Assembly: GCA_039182515.1 (NCBI GenBank)
Contig: JBCDCE010000063.1
Location: 1-22,362, forward strand
Source: JBCDCE01 sp039182515
GTDB lineage: Bacteria > Pseudomonadota > Alphaproteobacteria > Rhodobacterales > Rhodobacteraceae
DNA: 22,362 nt
Reading direction: 5' to 3'
The notes beneath the pieces were generated by a model. That model saw only the letters and a list, made by a program, of their open reading frames with translations, ran no database searches and was not told the DNA's origin. Numbering within the stretch: the stretch's first letter is position 1; every line of letters starts with the position of its first letter. Of this stretch, positions 7,214 to 15,630 are shown piece after piece. The translations under genes and the position numbers were made by a program.

Positions 7214-9451
7214 ATGTCTGAAGGACAATCGCTTGTTTCGCAGTGGAATGAGGTGATGCTGGACGCGATCCGAACCGATGGCGCCTCTCCCACTCAAACC
7301 ACCTACCACATGCATCTCATCTCCTCGGCCGTCTATGACGCTTGGGCAGCCTACGACGAGAAAGCCTACGGACACTACTCTGAGATCGAGGCCGACGACA
7401 AAACGCCATCGGAGGCGAACAAGGCCGAAGCCATCTCTTATGCCTTCCATGAGATGCTCACCGGGTTCTTCCCAGATCAAAGCGATAAGTTCGACACCTT
7501 CATGGCAGATCTTGGCTACGATCCCGAAGCCGCAAGCCCCGGCACGGGAAGCGCTGCGGCGGTCGGGCTCTTGGCGGCAGAGAACGTACGCGCAGCCCGT
7601 CAAAACGACGGCAGTAACGTCGAGAACAACTTTGCAGACACATCCGGATATGTGCCCGTCAACGGCGCCGAAGAAGGCAGCCCCACAGGCCCCGGCGGGG
7701 ACGACTTTGATCCCAATCATTGGCAGCCCTTGCGCGTTCCCAACGGCACGCTTCTCGATGCCAACGGCAATCCAACCTATGACGATAACGATCCCAGCAC
7801 TTACAATGATCAAGTCGCGCTCACGCCGCATTGGGGCGATGTCGCAGCCTTTGCCCTCCCCTCAGGAGATGCCGTGCGCCCCGACGCGCCGCCCCAATTG
7901 GGCGATTTTTCCGAATATATCGACGGGCTCGGCAACGTCACCACGGGCAATCAAGCCTACATTGATCAATTTACAGAAACCATGATCGCCAGTGCCACGC
8001 TCACAACCGAGCAAAAGGTCATTGCTGAGTATTGGGCAGATGGACCACGCACTGAGTCCCCTCCCGGGCACTGGAACCAAATCGCGCAAGACATCTCGCT
8101 GCGCGAAGGGCACGGCATTGATGAAGACGCAAAGATGTTCTTCGCTCTGAACGCAGCGCTCTTTGATGCGGGCATCGCAACTTGGGAAGCCAAGTATCAC
8201 TACGACTTTGTCCGTCCCCAATCGGCGATCCGCGATCTGTACTATGATCAAACCATTGAGGCCTGGGGCGGCCCTGACCAGGGCACAACGACAATTTTGG
8301 CGCAGGAGTGGCAACCCTACCAAGATACCACGTTCGTGACGCCGCCCTTCCCAGAGTTCACCTCCGGCCACTCGGGCTTTTCAATGGCAGCCGCCAACAC
8401 CATTGCGGCTTTTGTCGGCAGCGACGCTTTTTACGATGGCACAACACTGTCAAACTACGATCTGGATTCGGTTGAAGGCAAAGACCTCATTGGCCAATAC
8501 GTGACCACGGAACTGGCCTTTGAAACCTTCACCGGCGAACCAGTTGTCTTGCAATGGGAGACGCTCACGGAAGCTGCTGAAGAGGCTGGGATCAGCCGTA
8601 TCTACGGCGGCATCCACATCCAAGACGGCGACCTGCGGGGCCGTGAAATCGGCGCAGATGTTGCCGATTTGGCAGAAACCCAGTGGACTGCGCTCTTCAC
8701 CATGGGCGGGGACGACAAAGTGCGCGGAACAAAAGAGGCGGACGAGCTCCTTCTGGGCGCAGGTGATGACCACGCTCACACCCGCAAAGGCGATGATATC
8801 GTCAAAGCGGGCTCTGGCGATGACTACGTTAACTTGAGCGCTGGCAACGATACGGGCTACGGCGAAGCTGGCAACGATAAAATCCTAGGCGGAAAAGGCG
8901 AAGACAGCCTCTTTGGCGGTGACGGCGAAGATATGTTGAGCGGCGGCGCGGATGACGACCTCCTTGAGGGCGGCGCCGGCGACGACAATCTACGCGGCAA
9001 CTCCGGCAATGACCGCCTCTTTGGCGACGCTGGAGAAGACAATCTGCGCGGCGGGTCGGGCAATGACCGGCTCGAGGGTGGTGCTGATGGTGATAAACTG
9101 CTCGGAAACCAAGGCAACGATGTCCTGCTTGGCCAGGACGGTGAAGACACGCTTATTGGCGGCGCGGGTCGTGATGTTCTTATGGGTGGGAATGACAATG
9201 ATATTCTCCGCGGCGGCGCAGATGCAGATGTCTTTGTCTTCAACCTCGCAGATACCGGGACAGACACCTTGCTTGATTTCGAGATCGGCGTGGATCTTTT
9301 ACAAGTGATCGGTGCCACGGACGCAAACCAGCTTGCCTTTACACAAGTCGGCCGCAACGCGGTTCTAAGCTATGATGGCCAAGACCTCGCTGAACTGCGT
9401 CGCACTGACGTAGACGATCTATCAATTTGGACGGATGTGATCCCTCTCTAG
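7214..9451 (+). CDS. Vanadium-dependent haloperoxidase (PAP2 superfamily) with C-terminal RTX repeats
   Basis: This is a 745-residue two-part protein. Residues 1-495 are a helical vanadium chloroperoxidase-like domain. The ligand set matches the Curvularia enzyme in identity and, within each motif, in spacing: Lys327 and Arg334 (KYHYDFVRP, 7 apart), Ser384-Gly385-His386 (FTSGHSGFS), and Arg462 with His468 (RIYGGIH, 6 apart). Such enzymes oxidise halides with peroxide. Acid phosphatases share the fold, so the reaction is inferred. Residues 498-672 are RTX nonapeptides of GGxGxDxL type, which bind calcium outside the cell. Residues 673-745 resemble a type I secretion end domain. There is no N-terminal signal peptide, which agrees with type I export. 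No exporter genes are in the window. The gene stands alone between a leader and a strong terminator. Confidence 0.88.
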   Translation: MSEGQSLVSQWNEVMLDAIRTDGASPTQTTYHMHLISSAVYDAWAAYDEKAYGHYSEIEADDKTPSEANKAEAISYAFHEMLTGFFPDQSDKFDTFMADLGYDPEAASPGTGSAAAVGLLAAENVRAARQNDGSNVENNFADTSGYVPVNGAEEGSPTGPGGDDFDPNHWQPLRVPNGTLLDANGNPTYDDNDPSTYNDQVALTPHWGDVAAFALPSGDAVRPDAPPQLGDFSEYIDGLGNVTTGNQAYIDQFTETMIASATLTTEQKVIAEYWADGPRTESPPGHWNQIAQDISLREGHGIDEDAKMFFALNAALFDAGIATWEAKYHYDFVRPQSAIRDLYYDQTIEAWGGPDQGTTTILAQEWQPYQDTTFVTPPFPEFTSGHSGFSMAAANTIAAFVGSDAFYDGTTLSNYDLDSVEGKDLIGQYVTTELAFETFTGEPVVLQWETLTEAAEEAGISRIYGGIHIQDGDLRGREIGADVADLAETQWTALFTMGGDDKVRGTKEADELLLGAGDDHAHTRKGDDIVKAGSGDDYVNLSAGNDTGYGEAGNDKILGGKGEDSLFGGDGEDMLSGGADDDLLEGGAGDDNLRGNSGNDRLFGDAGEDNLRGGSGNDRLEGGADGDKLLGNQGNDVLLGQDGEDTLIGGAGRDVLMGGNDNDILRGGADADVFVFNLADTGTDTLLDFEIGVDLLQVIGATDANQLAFTQVGRNAVLSYDGQDLAELRRTDVDDLSIWTDVIPL
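8702..9229 (+). repeat. RTX nonapeptide-coding repeat tract
   Basis: Tandem 27-base units encode glycine/aspartate-rich nonapeptides such as GGAGDDNLR, NSGNDRLFG and GGSGNDRLE. The early units (to about residue 550) are degenerate and the later ones regular. The tract forms the calcium-binding parallel beta-roll of the haloperoxidase tail. The opposite strand is falsely open here (8857-9357) because of this composition. Confidence 0.9.
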
Positions 9452-9484
9452 AGTGCGCGGCCGTCCGCAACCCAACAGAAAACC

Positions 9485-9528
9485 CGCCATGCACCCGGTC
9501 CTTTCGGGTGTGTGGCGCTTTGCTTTTG
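9485..9528 (+). terminator. Rho-independent terminator after the haloperoxidase
   Basis: A 13-bp stem pairs 9485-9497 with 9505-9517, including two G-T wobbles in the middle. The loop is 7 bases (9498-9504). The T-rich stretch CTTTGCTTTTG (9518-9528) follows, and an A-run precedes the stem. It lies 34 bases after the haloperoxidase stop. It separates that gene from the large-protein operon. Confidence 0.8.
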
Positions 9529-9668
9529 AAGATGTGCGCTTTGGCATCTGGCAAAAACTTGGCCCCGAAAGCGCCAAAATCAAAATCTCTCTAAAACGTT
9601 AATTTTTTTCTCGCTTTTCAACCAAAATGTGTCTTTAACGTACATCATTAAAGTTTAAGGCGATTTTT
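9529..9668 (+). promoter_or_regulatory. AT-rich promoter region of the large-protein operon
   Basis: The 80 bases before the operon are much more AT-rich than the neighbouring genes. They contain a T-tract near 9604-9610, the 7-base sequence ACGTTAA (9597-9603) and its inverted copy TTAACGT (9634-9640), and a short dyad TTTAA...TTAAA. I read this as the operon promoter with possible operator half-sites, but I cannot fix -35 and -10 boxes. AAGG (9657-9660) is the ribosome binding site for the ATG at 9669. Confidence 0.5.
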
Positions 9669-11825
9669 ATGGGCATTCTTGATAGGCTCGGTTTAACCAA
9701 CCGGGGCCGCACCCAGAACGCGCGCAACACTGTTGCAGAGTTTATGACGACCCTTGCAGGCGCGGATTGTCATGGCGTCCCGCCACTCTCCATCTACCAA
9801 AGATTCAACTCGGTTGGGATTGATGAACACGGTGCTTGCGCAGTGGCGCAAGGCGCCTGCGGGTATCGTTTTGGCGGCGATATCAAGGTCGATTTTGCAA
9901 AACTTTTGCCTGTTCCCAGCCCCCTGACGGCCTCGGGGAAAGTCAAAATGAGCGCGGCGCGCCTGCCCACTTCAGCAATTTTGATCTACCGGCTTCCGAC
10001 CGCCCTCACGGCTGTGGATCTGGCGGGCAGTCCCATCGCCTTGGCGATGCTCGACGGGATCAATTGGACATTTGACGCGGGCGTGACCGTAACGGTTGGC
10101 GCGAAAACCGAAGCCTTCAACAAGCTCGCGGCGCTCGATCTGACCCTAAATGCCGGGGCAAACTACAAATATTATTCCACGAAAATCGTCTCCTTTGGCA
10201 CCAAGCACTACAACCGCGAGACAATGGGCGATGCCTATGCCGAGGCCGACAAAATGTTGGGTGTTGAGATCAAAAAGACCCTGACGAATATCCTGGCCCA
10301 TCACGAAGAAGAAAGCACCAAGCAAGCCAAAGCCAAGGGCCTAGAGGTTGGGAAAACCTCGCTCAAAGAACTGGCCAAAGAGAAGAAGAAAGATCTGACG
10401 TCATTGGGCAAAGGTGTCTACCGGGATCTGCGGCGCGGCGTTGGATACGAATATCTGGTGAGCGGATTTGCTGTTGGGGCGGCTGTCGGGGTGGCCGGTA
10501 AACTGGCTTACGATGCCTATCAAGATTACAAAGACAGCAAGCTCGACACGCAAATGCACCAATTGCGAATGGCTCTGACTGACAAATATCACCAATTGCC
10601 CCCTGCGGACAAAAATGGCGACAAAGGCAGAACACTCCGAAAGGCCATGAACCGCATCACTGAGCTGCGCAACGCGTTTCTCGAAGAGCGTATTTTCGGG
10701 GGCACCTCCGCGCCCGATATCGGCGCAGTGCCAAAGGTAACGAGCGCGCATCTCGAACGGACAGACGAAACCGCGCTCATGCTGACATCGCATGAGTACG
10801 GCGGTGAATTGCAAGGCACCGCAAAGCTCAAAATCTCCAAGCTTGAGGGCGAGGCTAAGAAAACTGCCGATCTGCAAGGTCAAAAGATCGACTTCCGGTT
10901 CCAAGTGCGCGGCGCCAACAACATGATGTTGATCCAAGACACCCACGCTAATTTCATGCAAATGACCCGCGAAACGGCCTACAAAGCAAAGCTGGCCCTC
11001 ACGGGCGTTAAAGCCCTCGACAAAGACTTCGAAAAAAAGTCGAAACCTAAGAAAAAGACCACACCCGGTGGCCCAAAAATCTTTGATGATCGGCGGTTCG
11101 GCGCGCTGCGCTACAGATCGGCCTCTGTTTACTTAATGAATGATGGCCAATCTAAGCGGCGCGCTGTGCCTGGCGTCTCTGGCATTTCGATGGGTGTCTC
11201 AGTGCGGGCGTCGAGGTTGATTTCTTACGGGCACATGGTGGAAGGCTTTGTGAAAGGTACACGCAAACCCGACACCGATACCAAAGATTTTGAAGACTGG
11301 GTTTGCCTGCATTTGGGATGCAAACCCGAACACTTGCGCAAATTTATCAAGAGCACGCTTCTGCCCGATAGCGAGATCGGAGAAGACGGCAAAACGTCCT
11401 TCCCCACAGACGCCCTTATTTTGGAAGCGAACTACGGGCTTGAGGCATCCGATCTTGTCGAAATGACCATGAACGCAAATGGCGAGCCACCAGATCTTTT
11501 TGATCACATGAGCTTTTCAACCGCCCAAGGATTTCAAAACGATGTCGCCGCAGGCAAGCGCAAACTCTCCTCAATGCGCCTGCGCTACCGGATCCAGACC
11601 CCTCTGAAATCCACCGCCAAAACCTTCTTTACGCTTGGAATGCCTTTGGAAGAAAGCTTGCCGATTTCGGCCAATATCGAATTTGGATCCAACAAAGAAG
11701 TGGGCCAGGAATCTATCGCGGATCTAAGCGTTTGGTACGCGCCAGAGATTTTGGCCGCGTCTGAGACCGAAGAAGAGGCCGCCGATTCAAGCGTGCCGCC
11801 CGTTGTCCTCTTTAACCGGTGTTAA
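9669..11825 (+). CDS. Large uncharacterised protein, first gene of the five-gene operon
   Basis: I do not recognise this 718-residue protein. It has no signal peptide. Residues 1-180 are mixed, with beta-like segments and several cysteines (Cys34, Cys57, Cys64). Residues 185-258 are strongly charged and helical, Lys/Glu-rich, and likely coiled coil. Residues 262-280 are a small-residue apolar stretch (SGFAVGAAVGVAGKLAY) resembling a glycine-zipper membrane helix. Residues 284-340 are again charged and helical. Residues 360-690 look beta-rich, with a lysine cluster near 455-465 (KKSKPKKKTT). The C-terminus is acidic, then ends PPVVLFNRC. Its stop lies 2 bases before the DUF6603-like gene, so the products are probably made together. 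A membrane- or particle-associated structural protein is possible, but no function can be assigned. Confidence 0.8.
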   Translation: MGILDRLGLTNRGRTQNARNTVAEFMTTLAGADCHGVPPLSIYQRFNSVGIDEHGACAVAQGACGYRFGGDIKVDFAKLLPVPSPLTASGKVKMSAARLPTSAILIYRLPTALTAVDLAGSPIALAMLDGINWTFDAGVTVTVGAKTEAFNKLAALDLTLNAGANYKYYSTKIVSFGTKHYNRETMGDAYAEADKMLGVEIKKTLTNILAHHEEESTKQAKAKGLEVGKTSLKELAKEKKKDLTSLGKGVYRDLRRGVGYEYLVSGFAVGAAVGVAGKLAYDAYQDYKDSKLDTQMHQLRMALTDKYHQLPPADKNGDKGRTLRKAMNRITELRNAFLEERIFGGTSAPDIGAVPKVTSAHLERTDETALMLTSHEYGGELQGTAKLKISKLEGEAKKTADLQGQKIDFRFQVRGANNMMLIQDTHANFMQMTRETAYKAKLALTGVKALDKDFEKKSKPKKKTTPGGPKIFDDRRFGALRYRSASVYLMNDGQSKRRAVPGVSGISMGVSVRASRLISYGHMVEGFVKGTRKPDTDTKDFEDWVCLHLGCKPEHLRKFIKSTLLPDSEIGEDGKTSFPTDALILEANYGLEASDLVEMTMNANGEPPDLFDHMSFSTAQGFQNDVAAGKRKLSSMRLRYRIQTPLKSTAKTFFTLGMPLEESLPISANIEFGSNKEVGQESIADLSVWYAPEILAASETEEEAADSSVPPVVLFNRC

Positions 11826-11827
11826 GC

Positions 11828-14800
11828 ATGACTGTGACCTTTGAAGACATCAAAACCCGCCTTAAAGAGCTCCAAGACGCCTATGCAAAAGATCTGGCTG
11901 GTGTCTTTGAAATCACCACGGATCCCAAGCAAATCGAGCTGAAAAAGCCTTTACCACTGGCAAAGCTCGAACATTTCTTCGCCACCCTCTTTGGGGAAGG
12001 CGATACGATGCCCGATCTGCCTCTGGGTGGGGCCACGATCGAACAGCTTTTGATCCACGGTAGCAGCGAAACGGATGTGTTCACCGCCAAACTGCGCATG
12101 AGCTTTTCGACAGCCACTTGGCCCGTGATGGACGGGCTCGAGCTCGAACTCAAAACCTTGCAATTTGAAAACCTAGCGGGGCATTGGTCGGGCAGTGTTG
12201 CGGCCTCTGCCAAAGCTTTGGACCGCGAATTTGATGTCTCACTCTCCTGGCCCGAAATGATCATCGAAGGGCATTTGAGCGAAGATACGGCCTTGAAAAA
12301 GGCCCGCGAAGACATCCGCAAAGCAGACACAACCGCTGAACTCACCAAAGCCCAAGCTGCCTTTGACGCAGCCATTGCAGGCAGTTTCGCCAAGGACGAC
12401 ACCGTCGGATTGATGGGCGCGCATGCACTCACCGCAGATCCCGGCGCCCATCTCGACAGATTGGACATCTACGCCGCCCCCCGCATCCAATATCTCCGCT
12501 TTGGAATTGCCGGCAGCAATTTGGTGAAATTTCACGAGCTCACCGTCAAAACAGCAGAGCTTGAGTTGATCTACGCAGGCGCTGGCAAAACCCGTTTCAC
12601 AGGGTCTTTAGATGCACTGATTGCCCTGGCCAAAACCAAATTCCACCTCACCGCAGCCCGCACCGAAACCGGCTGGACCGCGCGCGCGAGCGCCTCCTCA
12701 AGGGTCAAAGTGTCCACGATGGTGGAAGAGGTCTCAAAAGAGCTCTTTGGCATCAGCCATTCGCCCAAAGACTTTGGCGTGCCGGACGATTTGGCCAACA
12801 AAGATATCGAAGGCGAGGTTGTTCTAAAACTCGACACAGCCAAATCCGCAGCCACGCTCAGCCTAACGGCCAAACTCGATACAGGCCGCATAGATTTCAG
12901 CTTTGCGATCGCCAAGAAGGGCCTCACGGTCAAAGGCAAACTTACCCTTGGCGACCTTGAGTTTGAGGTTGGATTCTCCAATAATAACAAAGCTAAACAA
13001 CCCGTTCTTGCAGCCCAGTTCAAAGGCGAACGCGGCGTTACGTTAAAGCTCGAAGACCTGGCAAAAATGACCAGCTTGAGCACGTCCGGCACGCCGCCAA
13101 CGGTCGATGCGAGCCTGTCGGTGACCCTCAAAGATGCGCTTTTGGCGGGTACAAAACCGGGAACGGAAACCCATTACCTCTTAGCGGCAGACTTGGAAGG
13201 TGGGGTCGACCTCACGGGGCTTGGCGACCTGCCTTTGGTGGGCAGTCTTATGCCGCAAGACCTGGCCTTTGAACTCGCCCTAGCGCCCATCTTGGCGCAC
13301 GGCAAATGGTCCAAGGCGGATGTGAAAGCGCTCAATGATCTGCGCGGCAAAGGGGGACCAACGCTGCCAGAGAAAATCGACGGGCCCAGCCTGCGCGCCA
13401 GCTTTAAATCCCCAGGCCACGCGCCCGAAGAGATCGATTTGCCGCTTGAGAGTGACGTCTCCACCCCCGGCAGCACAGTTAAGCCCAAGCCACCTGCACC
13501 AGGCGACGAGGCGCTCAAATGGAAAGATCTCCAGAGGAAGTTCGGCCCCGTCTCGCTCAAGCGCGTTGGCGTGGGGTTGGATCGCAAGTCTGGCCCCGAG
13601 CCCCGTTTGGCCATCGCCATGGACGGCGGGCTTTCGATTGCGGGCTTGGATTTAGAGCTGATTGGCCTTGGCGCGCACTATGGCCTGAATAGCAAAGATC
13701 TTGAGTTTGACCTCAAAGGCTTAGGCCTCGAGTTCAACAAAGACCCCATCAAAATCGCAGGCGCCTTTGCCAATATGGGCGATGGCTTTTTGGGCAAAGC
13801 CACGCTTGGCACAAAGAGTTTTACCCTAAGCGCCATGGGCGGCTTTGCCATGATCGAAGATCAGCCTGGCCACAAAACGCCCTCGATGTTCCTGTACGGC
13901 GTTTTGAACACACCGCTTGGCGGCCCTGCTTTTTTCTTCGTGGAAGGCCTGGCCGCGGGCTTTGGCTACAACCGCCGCTTCACCGGGCCGAAACTCTCAG
14001 AAATCCGCGAGTTTCCCTTCGTCAAAGACGCAGTTGGCGCCTCCAAAGGCAAAAAACGCAAAGCCCCGGCGTCAAAGTCAGACATCGGCAAAGAGCTGGA
14101 GCTTTTGCACAAATACATCACGCCGGAGCTGGGCCAATATTTTGCCGCTGTGGGCGTGAAATTCACCTCGTTTAAGTTGCTCGACAGTTTTGTGCTGTTG
14201 GTCGTGTCCTTTGGGCGCGAGGTGGACATCAAAGTGCTCGGCGTCTCCACCTATCAGATGCCCCCCATTGTGCCCGCGGGCACGCCCGCCATGGCGCGCA
14301 TTGAATTGAACCTTGATGCAGACTACCGGCCCAAGAGCGGCGAGCTGAAGGTGCGCGCAGAGCTAGGGCGCAACAGTTACGTTTACGCAAGCCTCTGCCA
14401 TCTGTCTGGCGGCTTTGCCTTCTACAGCTGGTTTGGCCCCAAAAATGCGGGCGACTTTGTGCTCTCAGCGGGCGGCTATCACCCTGATTTCAAAAAGCCA
14501 GCGCATTATCCGAGCGTCAAACGGATCAGCCTGACTTATCAGATCAGCTCCGATATTTATGTGAAAGGCTCTGCTTATTTTGCGCTGACACCATCGATGT
14601 TCATGGCAGGCGGCTCGCTTTCGGCCTCCGCCAAATTTGGCAAGGTCTCTGCCTCGTTCAAAATGACTGTGAACATGATGGTGGCTTGGGAGCCCTATCA
14701 CTACACCGCAGATGCTTCCTTAGACATCCGCGCCAAGTGGTGGAAATTCTCCACACATGCCTACGCCAAGCTCAGCATTTGGGGGCCATCGTTCTCAGGG

Positions 14801-15628
14801 TCCGCAACCGTTCATTGGAGCGTGGTCTCTTTCGATGTTAGTTTCGGCCACGCTTGGCGCTTCCCAAAATTCATCGATTTCAATCACTTCTGCAAAAGCT
14901 TCTTGCCCCACGACACTGGCAGCTCTGCACCCAACATCGCCCCCAGCATTGCTGTCTCGAAAGGGATGATCGAAGAGCATGCGCTCAAATCAGCCCCCAA
15001 GGACACCAACGAGACCCAGCCCATTATTAATCCACATGGGCTCGAAATCCGTGTGGACACGGCCGTGCCCTTCCAAACCTGGAACACCAAGAAGATCGGC
15101 TCGATGCCAACCCTTGGCTGCGCGCCTTTGGGCCGGTCCTCTCTCAAAGACGCCGATCTGAGCTATGCCATTGAAGATGCACAAGGCAACGACGCAGCCG
15201 CGCATTTCAAGGTTAAGCATTTCGTCAAACCGGTGCCGCCCGCCATGTGGGGGCGCTCCATGACGCCATCGGTCAAAAAGACCGACATGATCGACGCCAC
15301 GGGCGGCATCACTCTGACGCTCGCCAAAGCCCCTCGCAAACCCAAACCCCAAGAGATCCACCGGCGCGATTGCGCCTATGACATCTCGCCAGATACCAAA
15401 CTGGCCTCGCATGTTTCAGGGCGCGCACCAGCGCCAAAGATCGCGCTCGGCCCCAACCAAACCCGCCAACATGTTGCCAAAGCGCTTGAGGCCAAAGCCA
15501 CAGCGCAAGCCGAAAAGAACCGAAACGATGTCTTTGCGAGCCTTGGGCTGTCCCCAACAACAGATGGCCCCAGCGAAAACGTGGCACAAACCTACCGGGT
15601 TGCGCCGGTTGTGGTGAGGATTTCCTGA
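11828..15628 (+). CDS. Giant DUF6603-like protein
   Basis: This is a 1266-residue protein from the ATG at 11828; an in-frame GTG at 11819 would overlap the previous gene and add three residues. About 535 N-terminal residues of mixed helix and strand lead to a Pro-rich linker (about 540-562). Residues about 570-1010 match my memory of DUF6603: FGPVSLKRVGVGL at the start, LGAHYGL, then FFFVEGLAAGFGYNRRF, ALTPSMFMAGGSL, VAWEPYHYTADASLDI and LSIWGPSFSGSATVHW. DUF6603 occurs in bacteria and fungi and has no known function. Many strands alternate polar and apolar residues, suggesting an extended beta structure. The last 250 residues are less patterned. There is no signal peptide or catalytic motif. 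The stop overlaps the next start by one base (TGATG). The family call rests on recall, not a search. Confidence 0.75.
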   Translation: MTVTFEDIKTRLKELQDAYAKDLAGVFEITTDPKQIELKKPLPLAKLEHFFATLFGEGDTMPDLPLGGATIEQLLIHGSSETDVFTAKLRMSFSTATWPVMDGLELELKTLQFENLAGHWSGSVAASAKALDREFDVSLSWPEMIIEGHLSEDTALKKAREDIRKADTTAELTKAQAAFDAAIAGSFAKDDTVGLMGAHALTADPGAHLDRLDIYAAPRIQYLRFGIAGSNLVKFHELTVKTAELELIYAGAGKTRFTGSLDALIALAKTKFHLTAARTETGWTARASASSRVKVSTMVEEVSKELFGISHSPKDFGVPDDLANKDIEGEVVLKLDTAKSAATLSLTAKLDTGRIDFSFAIAKKGLTVKGKLTLGDLEFEVGFSNNNKAKQPVLAAQFKGERGVTLKLEDLAKMTSLSTSGTPPTVDASLSVTLKDALLAGTKPGTETHYLLAADLEGGVDLTGLGDLPLVGSLMPQDLAFELALAPILAHGKWSKADVKALNDLRGKGGPTLPEKIDGPSLRASFKSPGHAPEEIDLPLESDVSTPGSTVKPKPPAPGDEALKWKDLQRKFGPVSLKRVGVGLDRKSGPEPRLAIAMDGGLSIAGLDLELIGLGAHYGLNSKDLEFDLKGLGLEFNKDPIKIAGAFANMGDGFLGKATLGTKSFTLSAMGGFAMIEDQPGHKTPSMFLYGVLNTPLGGPAFFFVEGLAAGFGYNRRFTGPKLSEIREFPFVKDAVGASKGKKRKAPASKSDIGKELELLHKYITPELGQYFAAVGVKFTSFKLLDSFVLLVVSFGREVDIKVLGVSTYQMPPIVPAGTPAMARIELNLDADYRPKSGELKVRAELGRNSYVYASLCHLSGGFAFYSWFGPKNAGDFVLSAGGYHPDFKKPAHYPSVKRISLTYQISSDIYVKGSAYFALTPSMFMAGGSLSASAKFGKVSASFKMTVNMMVAWEPYHYTADASLDIRAKWWKFSTHAYAKLSIWGPSFSGSATVHWSVVSFDVSFGHAWRFPKFIDFNHFCKSFLPHDTGSSAPNIAPSIAVSKGMIEEHALKSAPKDTNETQPIINPHGLEIRVDTAVPFQTWNTKKIGSMPTLGCAPLGRSSLKDADLSYAIEDAQGNDAAAHFKVKHFVKPVPPAMWGRSMTPSVKKTDMIDATGGITLTLAKAPRKPKPQEIHRRDCAYDISPDTKLASHVSGRAPAPKIALGPNQTRQHVAKALEAKATAQAEKNRNDVFASLGLSPTTDGPSENVAQTYRVAPVVVRIS

Positions 15629-15630
15629 TG
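15616..15630 (+). promoter_or_regulatory. Ribosome binding site and TGATG coupling junction
   Basis: GAGGA (15616-15620) lies 7 bases before the ATG at 15628. That ATG shares its A with the TGA stop of the DUF6603-like gene (15626-15628). This arrangement usually couples translation of the two products. Confidence 0.75.

Noticed and set aside
8857..9357. A 166-codon open frame on the minus strand
   Set aside because: It is an artefact of the Gly/Asp-rich RTX repeats, giving a Ser/Pro-rich product with no recognisable features.
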